Source of the DNA: Gymnothorax reevesii | Lineage: Eukaryota; Chordata; Actinopteri; Anguilliformes; Muraenidae | Direction of reading: 5' to 3' | Assembly (NCBI GenBank): GCA_029721435.1 | Contig: CM056586.1 | Location: 71,401,107-71,465,106, forward strand | Length of the DNA: 64,000 bases | In this document: positions 13,801 to 25,800 of the stretch, one piece after another | How the letters are laid out: each line of letters opens with the position of its first letter | Numbering within the stretch: the first letter of the stretch is position 1 | Translations under genes and position numbers: made by a program | The notes under the pieces: model-generated | Told to the model about the DNA's origin: nothing | What the model saw: the letters and a program-made list of their open reading frames with translations, nothing else | The model's database searches: none

Positions 13801-16800
13801 AAACAATGCAAGGCGCTGCACAGAACATTGTCCTCTCCTGTGATGCAAACACTGGAATTGGTGCCAAACTGGTTCTATGCCACATTCACTATTCACTGCA
13901 GCCATTTTCTTTCCAAGTACAACAGTGAGATCCTCAAAAGCCAGTTTATCAGAAAGTTGAGAAATTTTCACAATGCTTTCTCACTCTCTGTTGACTCAAG
14001 ACTAACACTATGAAAATGAGAACCTCGCATGTTTGGCTGCACACTGATTCTCAGATTAGGAAGTCTAACAGTTTTGTAACCAAAGTACTTTTGTAGATGT
14101 AATGCTCAAAATAGCACTTGGCAACATCTACAAACCATCAACTGCATAAATGATTCGCATAAGCAATGTAAAAGTGGTGAGCCTCCCCCACGGCCTCCGT
14201 CAGCACAGCTCGATAGACGAACATTTCTTCAGAGGAATCAGAGCAGATAATACTGCAAATTGGTTGTTTATTATTTGAACAAAGTAGCAGCTGAACTCCA
14301 GGTCAACGGCCTCCCGAGCCAACAACTTCAGCCAGCAATTAGCACGTCAGTATCAGTAATAGGTTATCACACTAACACAAAGATCCCTTTTCATTACCCC
14401 CTCAGCGATTCTAACCAATGAGGTATTGTCTTCCCTCCTGCCTCGGTCTGTCTGTCCGTCCCTCTTACTGCTCCAGCTGGGGAACCCATGTAGCGAGGGA
14501 GGGACAGCCCTCAGATTTACTGGGTGTCACCAGAGGCCCATGTCATGAAGAAGTCACAGCTCCCATTTTGACCTTATTTTAAGACACGCTGAGGAGGGAT
14601 AGTTTCTGTGTTTGGGTCAATATACGGGCAGAACAGGGTCAATCACTGAGACAATCAGCTGGGATTCAAAATGTCACTAACAAGGCAAATGAGGAAAAAC
14701 ACAACTGTAAAAGTATTACCAGCAACACTGGAGATATGTTACCAATGCCTGTCATCCTTTAGCTTGTAATGTCAAGGTCAATGTTTACGTCAATTTGGTT
14801 ATGTCTGGACTGAACAAAAGCAAAGATTTCCATCCCTAAATGTAAAAAGCACTAGAAAACAATCAAGTAAATAAATAGCAACATCTATAATACATGTGAG
14901 GTCGATGCCTGTCTGTCTGAGTGTAAGTACACGTTTTTCTCCTACATTTCTCAACCGATTATCACCAAATTTGGTGTGAATATCCACTTGGACACCAGGA
15001 AGGACTTGACTTCGCCCGATTTTTGAAAAACGCTCATGCTTGCAAAAAAATGGCAATTTCATTCCGAGTACCAGCTAGTTTTACAAATATAAAATGAAAA
15101 TGCAAAGACACAAAAACTATTGTAGTTTATTAATATTTTAATGATATTGAACAAAATCATAATAATAAACCAATTCACCCAAATTAAAATTTACTAAATA
15201 TTGTTACTGCTTGCCTCACACTTGCTGCAGCCACCTCAGGCAGAGACATGAGCCTGGAGTCTTCTGTGCAAGGGCACGGCAGGACTGCCTCAGGCAGAGA
15301 CCTGAGCCTGGAGTCTTCTGTATGAGGGTACGGCAGGACTGCCTCAGGCAGAGACATGAGCCTGGAGTCTTCTGTATGAGGGTATGGCAGGACTGCCTCA
15401 GGCAGAGACATGACCCTGGAGTCTTCTGTACGAGGGTACGGCAGGACTGCCTCAGGCAGAGACATGAGCCTGGAGTCTTCTGTATGAGAGTACGGCAGGA
15501 CTGCCTCAGGCAGAGACATGAGCCTGGAGTCTTCTGTATGAGAGTACGGCAGGACTGCCTCAGGCAGAGACATGAGCCTGGAGTCTTCTGTATGAGAGTA
15601 CGGCAGGACTGCCTCAGGCAGAGACATGACCCTGGAGTCTTCTGTATGAGGGCACGGCAGGACTGCCTCAGGCAGAGACATGAGCCTGGAGTCTTCTGTA
15701 TGAGGGTACGGCAGGACTGCCTCAGGCAGAGACATGAGCCTGGAGTCTTCTGTATGAGGGTATGGCAGGACTGCCTCAGGCAGAGACATGACCCTGGAGT
15801 CTTCTGTACGAGGGTACGGCAGGACTGCAACAGGCAGAGACCTGAGCCTGGAGTCTTCTGTATGAGGGTACGGCAGGACTGCCTCAGGCAGAGACCTGAG
15901 CCTGGAGTCTTCTGTATGAGGGTATGGCAGGACTGCCTCAGGCAGAGACATTAGCCTGGAGTCTTCTGTATGAGGGCACGGCAGGACTGCCTCAAGCAGA
16001 GACCTGAGCCTGGAGTCTTCTGTATGAGGGTATGGCAGGACTGCCTCAGGCAGAGACATGAGCCTGGAGTCTTCTGTATGAGGGCACGGCAGGACTGCCT
16101 CAGGCAGAGACATGAGCCTGGAGTCTTCTGCATGAGAGTATGGCAGGACTGCCTCAGGCAGAGACACGACCCTGGAGTCTTCTGTATGAGGGCACGGAAG
16201 GACTGCCTCAGGCAGAGACATGAGCCTGGAGTCTTCTGAATGAGGGCACGGCAGGACTGCCTCAGGCAGAGACATGAGCCTGGAGTCTTCTGTATGAGAG
16301 TACGGCAGGACTGCCTCAGGCAGAGACATGAGCCTGGAGTCTTCTGTATGAGGTTACAGCAGGACTGCCTCAGGCAGAGACATGAGCCTGGAGTCTTCTG
16401 TGCAAGGGCACAGCAGGACTGCCTCAGGCAGAGACATGAGCCTGGAGTCTTCTGTATGAGGGTACGGCAGGACTGCAACAGGCAGAGACATGAGCCTGGA
16501 GTCTTCTGTATGAGAGTACGGCAGGACTGCCTCAGGCAGAGACATGAGCCTGGAGTCTTCTGTATGAGGGTATGGCAGGACTGCCTCAGGCAGAGACATG
16601 ACCCTGGAGTCTTCTGTACGAGGGTGCGGCAGGACTGCCTCAGGCAGAGACATGAGCCTGGAGTCTTCTGTATGAGAGTACGGCAGGACTGCCTCAGGCA
16701 GAGACATGAGCCTGGAGTCTTCTGTATGAGAGTACGGCAGGACTGCCTCAGGCAGAGACATGAGCCTGGAGTCTTCTGTATGAGGGTATGGCAGGACTGC

Positions 16801-19800
16801 CTCAGGCAGAGACATGACCCTGGAGTCTTCTGTATGAGGGTATGGCAGGACTGCAACAGGCAGAGACATGAGCCTGGAGTCTTCTGTATGAGGGTACGAC
16901 AGGACTGCCTCAGGCAGAGACATGACCCTGGAGTCTTCTGTACGAGGGTACGGCAGGACTGCAACAGGCAGACACATGAGCCTGGAGTCTTCTGTATGAG
17001 GGTACGACAGGACTGCCTCAGGCAGAGACATGAGCCTGGAGTCTTCTGTACGAGGGTACGACAGGACTGCCTCAGGCAGAGACATGAGCCTGGAGTCTTC
17101 TGTATGAGGGTACGGCAGGACTGCCTCAGGCAGAGACCTGAGCCTGGAGTCTTCTGTATGAGGGCACGGCAGGACTGCCTCAGGCAGAGACATGAGCCTG
17201 GAGTCTTCTGTATGAGGGTACGGCAGGACTGCCTCAGGCAGAGACATGAGCCTGGAGTCTTCTGTATGAGGGTACGGCAGGACTGCCTCAGGCAGAGACA
17301 TGAGCCTGGAGTCTTCTGTATGAGGGTACGGCAGGACTGCCTCAGGCAGAGACATGAGCCTGGAGTCTTCTGTATGAGGGTACGGCAGGACTGCCTCAGG
17401 CAGAGACATGAGCCTGGAGTCTTCTGTATGAGAGTACGGCAGGACTGCCTCAGGCAGAGACCTGAGCCTGGAGTCTTCTGTATGAGGGTACGACAGGACT
17501 GCCTCAGGCAGAGACATGAGCCTGGAGTCTTCTGTATGAGGGTACGGCAGGACTGCCTCAGGCAGAGACATGAGCCTGGAGTCTTCTGTATGAGGGTACG
17601 GCAGGACTGCCTCAGGCAGAGACATGAGCCTGGAGTCTTCTGTACGAGGGTACGGTAGGACTGCCTCAGGCAGAGACATGAGCCTGGAGTCTTCTGTATG
17701 AGGGTACGGCAGGACTGCCTCAGGCAGAGACATGAGCCTGGAGTCTTCTGTATGAGGGTACGGCAGGACTGCCACAGGCAGAGACATGAGCCTGGAGTCT
17801 TCTGTATGAGGGTACGGCAGGACTGCCTCAGGCAGAGACCTGAGCCTGGAGTCTTCTGTATGAGGGCACGGCAGGACTGCCTCAGGCAGAGACATGAGCC
17901 TGGAGTCTTCTGTATGAGGGTACGGCAGGAAACTGTGTGCAATTGTGAGGTCATGACCTCACAACGCGTCACATGATGACATCATACCTGTATGGTTCAA
18001 TATTTTGCCACCAGGTTGAGCTTTGTGATGGAAAATTACCATTTTGGCCATATCTTCAGAACCATTTGTCCAATTGACCTGAAATTAAGTTCAAATGAAA
18101 GGTCATGACCTGATAAGCTTTATATTGTATTGGGTCTATTCAAGGATTGGGGAATTGGAGGATTGGGGGCGTTCGGGGATATACCCCAAGCCGTCGCCTC
18201 CGACGGCATAAGCCTAGTTAAAGTACAGTGTTCATCAAAGACAGCTGGATTCCACACACGGAACAGACAGAGACAGAAATATCCATCCGCTAAGTTTTGT
18301 AGTCAAAGACTTTTATGGATTCAAATTTTTTTCCCTGCAACAGATCAACGTGTCACTGCCCTACATTCAGAAATTTGGAAAAACTCATCCCTACTGAGCG
18401 AGATTCCTTGGCTGTATCTCCACACAGGATAATATTGAGGCTTTTCAGCCAATCATATCACAGGTTTTGATGATGCCAAGTAGAAGAAGGAAATGACAGA
18501 GTTATCATTTCCTGCAACTGGGTGTGTGACCTCCAGGAGGCAGTGTGCTGACTAAGCACTTCACACTTCCGCTAGCACTGCAATCCTGTAATGCTCCTCC
18601 GAACAGCCTGTTAATGTGCTCCAGATGAGGCAGTAGATTCGGGACATGAACCCTTAGCTTGAAAACAAACACCTAATAAACTTCAGCTTTTACCGCAGAG
18701 AAACTGTAGGCTCACAAAATCACACTCATCGAAAGGCTGACGGATCAATCGTCATTTTTGAGGTTCCCTGAATCCAACTTGATTGCTTTAACCCTTGGAG
18801 GTGCTAAATTAATTTTCAGGAAATAAAAATGCAATTATCCTGAGCTGTTCAAAAACTACTGTGAGGCAACTTGTTTAAAAGAGCTCCCGCAGGGGAGCTC
18901 TTTTAAACAAGATGCCACATGATAGGTTTTCAACAGCATCTGATTTTGATTTCTAACATTAGTAGGCAAGTTGCCTACAGTGCTCTAAGGGTTAATGCCT
19001 TCCATTCCTGTCCCCCTCAATTTCAAGACCAAATCACATTTTTAATCATAATACTCACTGCCACAGACTTTGGAGACCACAGACAAAGACGTACTCCCCA
19101 CCAAAGCACACAATGACCCAAGGCTTATACGGTAATAACACTTTTCATCGCAAAGACAAATCAGAGGAAGACTCTTGACGTGCTCCTCAAAAGGTAGACT
19201 TGCAGCGCGCAATCGACAAATTTCAGATGAGTGAAAGGACCCACTCATTTCGGCTGAAGGACTCCCTCAAACTCACTGATACTACAGCCAGTCGCTCCGC
19301 AGGAGCAGTCCTCCTGGGTCGTCCAGATTTGTTCATGTGTGGCCTATCTATACATTAATGGATAAACCGGATGAGCCATCCTGCACCAGACAGGGCCAAC
19401 GGGCAGTAGCATTAGCAAGGAATTCACCAATCAGGACTTTAAATACCTGCACTCCAGTGAAGTTGACCACAGACACCATATTTACTCCATTGAGAACATT
19501 AACCTGTGGAGACACAAAGAGATATTCAATCCTCGAATTAAAAAAAAAACATGCCACAATTTTTTTTAAAAGACCGGAGGAAGAATAATCCTTACATAGC
19601 CTAGGGCCTTCTCCCCTCGAGGAACCCCAGTGACGTAGTCTATGAGGGAATCCAAAAAGACATATTAGGAATCTGGTGGTCATTGGCACCTACAAGCATT
19701 TGATCCTTCTCAGCTGGCAAAAACTAGCTTGGAAACGCAAATGAAAGTACAGAAGCAACATTTCAAATACAAAGACGGCGCTTGACAGAGTCCTCAACGG

Positions 19801-22800
19801 CAAATTGCCAAGATGCGCTAGTTCCACATCGCGGAAAGCGAACACGCCTTCACCACAGGAAATGTTGAGAAAACCATCCAAGTTCACCACAGTGTAACCA
19901 AGACTTCAAGCTCACATCTCCTGCCTAATGTACAGGGGCTACAGCCTCGCCTGGACAGGCCAAACACAGGAGCAGCGGCACCCGTCTCTTTGACAGTGCG
20001 CATGAAAGCCTGCACTTCCCAGAATGAATAAAGGAGACGGTTACAGTCAGCAGCACATGAAAGACCGACGGTCACGAGGCCTTCTGATTTAAATCCAGCC
20101 CTTCGGCACAGGGACTGAGTAACCGGTCATGCAGATGAGCAGGTAGAACACTTCTTTCTTTCCGTCCAAGTTCCGTCAGACAATGTCAGAATGCTGCATT
20201 TATTTCGTGGAACTAGAAAAAGACTAGGGTGAGTCAACAAGGCCAACGACTCGAATCAGTAGTTCTGAAGAGTTGTTTTTGACTGCAGTTACAGTAGACA
20301 AAACAGCCTTCAATATGCCTCACTGGCTAACATGCTAGCATGATGCTAAGGTCCCTCAACCCATCAGCTTCCATTAACCTGCAGTCAGAGAGACCAATGA
20401 TCTACGATCATAGGGGAAAATGCAGTAGCAGCGGGGCTCGAGTCAGAATGTGGCGTCTGTGGTTTCCTCCATTTCAGGACACCCTGCACACCAGACACAG
20501 GGCTAGATGTTCTGGGCTCTCACCATCTTCCCCATCTCCGTTGAAATCGCCGACAGCCACAGAGTATCCTGAACGCAGGGGCGAAACAGTAGTGCATTAG
20601 AGGAGAAGGCAGGCTCCGCGCACACAAAGCACAGTCTGAGCTGAAATGTGCAAGTTTTTGCACACCGAGCCCAGCATCAGGCTTCACCACATCTTCCTCC
20701 AGTGGCAAAGCGTGCCATTTTACTTTTAAAAAAATACAAAATTAAGAAACGTTTCAAGACAAAGTACAGCCACTGATTTGTAACAGCTTACCTAAATAAC
20801 TGTCATCATAGTGCGCGCTGGCAGCTTTGGTCGACAGCTGGTTGCTGTAAGTTGTGTAGAAGTCTTTATTGTACTTTTTAATGATTTCAGTGATGTCATC
20901 AGAGATCAGCTGGCCTGCAGGACAGGCACAAACAAACTTCATGACAAATAGAAGACATTTTGCCCAAAATCCACGTAAGTAATTTCCATCTTCACAATGT
21001 CCCAATCAATGGGTTTTTGCATCCATCAAATGCAGGGTCAACAACAGTCAATGCATCAGCAGACATGATATTGAACACAAACAGAACATAATATAATGCT
21101 TTAACGGAAGTCTAGAAAATTAATATGCATAATGCAGACTACTGAAGTTCTAACTACCAAAACTATTGCCTGTTCTTCTGTGAACAAAAATATCCGCCAA
21201 CAATGACATTTTAAACTCCCAAACTTTTAATTTAGAGCAACAAAAGTGACTGCAGTTGATCATAAAAAAGGGTGAGCGCTGTGACACAGTCTTGGACTGC
21301 CCAACCTACCTTTAGGGAAAAAAATAATTCCAATTTATCCCCATTATTACAAATACCAGCTTTCAGCATTATGGATCTATATTTCACAAGCATCACAACC
21401 GTTTTCACTCTATTCTAAAATCAATATTACATTTGAATACTGTGCTGTCCGTCTGCAAAGAAAGCTTGACCTGGCAACCAACAAAACAGCAATTTTGACA
21501 TTTACTGGGCAGCCTTCTCATGCACAGCAATGAGTCAGCAGTCCTATGTAAAATGACAAAACAGCACACCACTGGTTGATACAAATATTGCAAGTTATTC
21601 AAGAACTACACAGTCTACCAGAGCAGATCTCCCTCACAAAAAATGAATTACAGTGGTTCAGTCACATTCTACATCCCACAGCCCGTCTGACCTCATTTCT
21701 TTGTCTTTAGTCAAAATCTCTCATTCAAATGAATGTTAAAATTCAATGTACATCAATACCTTGCCAATAAAAGCTTCCAGGACCTCCAATGACAACTCTC
21801 TTATTATTCTGCAGGGGAAAAAGAATTATTTTTAAATTATTTCAGTCTTCTTTGCCTTGTTAGAGAAACACAGAGGAAATACAAAGTGAAATAATAGGAA
21901 AATCCACAGGCTAAAATGAGCAGCAGAGCTTACAGTATTTACAGATCACTCCCCTCAAATATAGAAAGCAACCAATCTCATTCTGACACAGAGGTCATTA
22001 ACCTCTGGATAAAGCGATGATGGCACTTTGACTGTGGCGATTTCAATGCCTAAAGGCCATGAGATTCCTTACGTTCAAAAGATCAACACTAAATCCAGCC
22101 TGGCAGAAACCTTGGCCATCGGGGGTGTTTAAATCTGGAAGAACAGACACACAAACGCTGTATAAAATCACAGTAATACATGATTAAGAAACAACTACAA
22201 AAGAACAGGAGAGGTGACGCACGTTTTTAACTCCTAAGCTAAATGTAAACACCAGTGATTAAGCCGCTGCAGTGTAGGACGGGACAAAGATCAATAAAGG
22301 GCTGCTGATTCACGTTCTGGAAAACAGGGGACGGGGTAACCGTTCTGAGGTGAGCCTAACCGCGCCCTGTTCACATTTGGCTGAGTCAGCCGTTACACCA
22401 CAGGAAGTGGACTCTCATAGATGGGAGTGCGCCACGATTTCACAATCCACAGTTTTCCTACTCCTTCAGAAAACATAAACCCTCCGTTCAGAAATAAATA
22501 TTGACGCCCAGCTGTTTCAGGGACAGCAGCCGCTCAAAGGCAAGAGGGCGAAACGTTAAGCCTCCATCAGCGCTGATGAAATCTCAGTTTCCATAGCCTT
22601 ACTGCCACTGAATCACTCTGGACTCCGTTCCACAATCTGTGCAGGATTAAGTCCCAAAGCCACGGTTTCACGTACCGGTGCGACATGGGGAATACTCCAC
22701 CACGCTGTTTCCTTTCTTGAGAAAGCAAGTTCCCACAGGTTCCCGCTCCATCAGCGTAAACGTGCTCCACTGGTACAGAGGCGCACAAGCCTTAAAAGGG

Positions 22801-25800
22801 TAAAGAAAATCAATAAAACGGGCAAAAACACAGTCCTGGTTACATGAGAGAAAGCAGTAAAGCCAAAAATAAACCTGGTTCCATTGAAAATGAGTTCAAA
22901 AGAAGCAAATGTTTCATATGATACATATGATACATGGCAAACTGCGTCAGCAATTTCACTACCTCCAACGAAGAAATTAATATGGCAAAATGTACTGTTA
23001 CTGATTAAAAGGTGGGTCATGAGGTAGTCACTCAATCGCAGAGCCCGTAAACCGCAGCTGAGGCGGGAATGACGTTCGCTCACCAGGATGTTATCACCAG
23101 CCGACCGGACCGAGGCTCCGAACCACTGGTGGGACTTGAACTCCATCTGTTCTCCCTTCAAACCCTTCCGGTCCTCTGGGAGCCAATGAAATTGAGAATT
23201 TGCAGATGAGTGAGTCACTTCAGAGAAGCTGCAGTTGCAATAGCCACCGTGCCACTTTAAATTCAGATTTAGCCCACAAAGTAACACATCATTAAGCCGG
23301 GCCCAATAAGCGCAGAAAAGCATCAACAGCTTCATCACATCTACAAATAGTAGACGGAGAGGGTTTTGTGGGGGGGAACCAATGTGTGTAACTGGAAAAA
23401 TTCAAGCCACGTTTAACTCACCCACAACCCCTTTATGCAGATGCCAAGTCAAGCCAACCTTGCCAGGCGTGTATGACCTGGCTTTATCTGGCTTTATATC
23501 AGATATTGACCACACCAAAAAGAACAAGTCAACCATCATGGAGACATCACAAGCAACTCAATGTTCATTATGACAGAAGTGCTTGACATGCACTGCCATT
23601 TTCTTTATTTCTCTCATATCTTGCCGAAAAAACAATTAAAGCCTACTTTTTTCTTCAGTTTGCATCAAAAACAGTACATACTTCACGTGTGTGTTTTAAA
23701 CGGCGCCAAGTGTTTATTCTTTTACTAGCGAGCCACTGTTTTGACATTTCATACAAACTTTTGAATCAAACGCAAGCGGATATCATCATTCTTTAAATCT
23801 TTTTGACAGATGAAATGCGGAGGGCTTATACAGCACCTATCCATTCGGTCTCCAAACTAAACAAAAAAACAAATAAAGTTATTCAGCTACAAAAAAAATT
23901 TAACCATAAAAGTGCTTGCAAGGACACTGCAAAAACAGAGCAACCCATCCGTTCACCTGCCCTTGGGATACATTTATAAGTAAATTTCACAAAGAATAAT
24001 CAAACATATATAGTGTCAACAAGAAGTTTTATGTGAGAACATCCATGACCGTGAACAGAATTGGAGGCAGAGTCTTGTTCTACAGTTGCAATGTACCAAG
24101 TTACAGCTTGGTGTCAAGTTTTTGTGTTAAGCAATATTTTTAGGGGTGTGGCCAGATTGCATGACCTTGACCTTTGAAGTAACCAGTGATTAGGCTAAAA
24201 CAATTTCCCGGCGGCATAATAATTGTGATTATAGTACTAAATAGGTTCAAGATGGCAAGAAAGTCATAGATGCCCCAACAGCAATGAAATTTTGCTGGGA
24301 GCTTGACCTTGAGTGGAAAGACATCAAAATTGATAAAGATTTACCCTGCTACATATGTGCTACAAAGTTAGAGGTTTCAATTGCAAATACTTTTTAAATT
24401 ATAGAGTGAACAAGGCTTTTGAGGGGCTTGGTTAAATGTTATGACCTTAATGTGATCTTGACCTTGCATGGAATTTGCCCAAGAGTTAACAGAAGCTGAG
24501 CCATGTTATATAATAGCTACATACAAAGTTACAGCTTTCTATCATCAATACGTGAAGCTATCATGTTAACAAGCATTTTGAGGGGTGTGGCCAGTTGTCA
24601 TGACCTTGTCCTTTGAAGTGACCAGCGATTATGCCAAAACAATTCCCCAGGGCTATAATAACAGTGACTAAAGTATTAGAAATAAGCTGAAAACAGCAAG
24701 AAAGTTATCGGTGAAACAAAGTGCGTGGGTGGTGGACAAACTCACGCTAGTGCTGAAAGCAGCCCCACCTTGTCGGAGCTACTAATAATATCCTCTATTC
24801 ATGTAATATAGTCCCCAAAATGAATTAGAGACCATCTGGGTTCGTACCAGCCATGACATCGAAGTGTGCAGTGCTTACAGAATAGCTCAGAACACGCCCA
24901 TCTCTGATCTCAGCCTTCCTTTTTAATCACGACTATTTGACAGTGAAATTCGAAGGCTGGGTTGAGATGCAACAGAGTTCACAAGAACTTCCCAACGGAC
25001 TAAAAAACATATCGACCCAAATAAAAACACTTGTAATAACGGCCGAAACAGCTGTCCTGGCAGTTCTATAATAGTGTCACAGTAATGCTGTGGTTTGGCC
25101 TGATGACAGACAAACGGATCAACTGATAACACTTCCAGCTTTGCTAAGTACTGCAGCTGGTAAAAAACAATCCAAACACATCCTCACAGAACTTCTTTTA
25201 CCAATAAATACCAATGATATCATTCTCTGTGGTTGATTATGTTATACTACAAAATATATTATCATTAAAGCCATTGTAATGGCATTCTTTAGAGAAATGT
25301 CACCATTTTTGATCAATCCATGGGCAACTTGAACATTTACTTTGGACATAAGGGGTTGGTAGTGTAGCTCTGGAACTACCGCTGCGACTTTGGCTGTGTT
25401 GGATACCAGAAAAAAAAAAATTGGTTATTCAAGCAAAAGCTACAAGTTGTCTTTTACATTTGGAGCCATAGACAAGAGTGGAAAATACTACAACACAAAC
25501 GGTGTAAACCCAACAAGCAGAATAACGTACCACTTCCCTCAGTCGCACACATCTTATCCGAGCTTTGTAATTGTTCTACAGCAAGTCATGAAACTCAATA
25601 AAAACTGTAAATTTAACAACAGAATAGTTAGCTAAATGGCAAAATGGCAAAGAGATATGGGTATTTTGCCCAAACTCCCACTTTGGATTTCTATTGTCTT
25701 CTATTCTATTGTTTTTTTTTATTTTCAGTTTCTTTCTGCAGGATGATGAATGATGCAGAAAATGACAGCTGAATTTTGAAAGGGACATTTGTTAGCAATG

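Larger units (their letters stand above)
12883..19446. other. ITGAV intron 10
   Basis: The 6.6 kb intron between exons 10 and 11. It holds hairpin-tailed repeats (13.0-13.8 kb), a copy of a 190-bp repeat (14.9-15.06 kb), the 54-bp minisatellite, two AGGTCATGACCT palindromes and a piggyBac-type MITE. 14.0-14.8 kb shows nothing recognisable. Confidence 0.8.
19504..23083. other. ITGAV introns 3-9
   Basis: Short introns of 92 to about 880 bases between exons 3 and 10. No repeats or RNA genes recognised. Confidence 0.7.

Noticed and set aside
15235..17930. CRISPR array
   Set aside because: Units are contiguous with no unique spacers, and this is a vertebrate genome.
15184..17976. Long ORFs of 204-673 codons on both strands with 18-residue repeats
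   Set aside because: They are the 54-bp minisatellite read in stop-free frames. Two minus frames and one plus frame are open at once, none has a conserved protein resemblance, and the array lies in an ITGAV intron.
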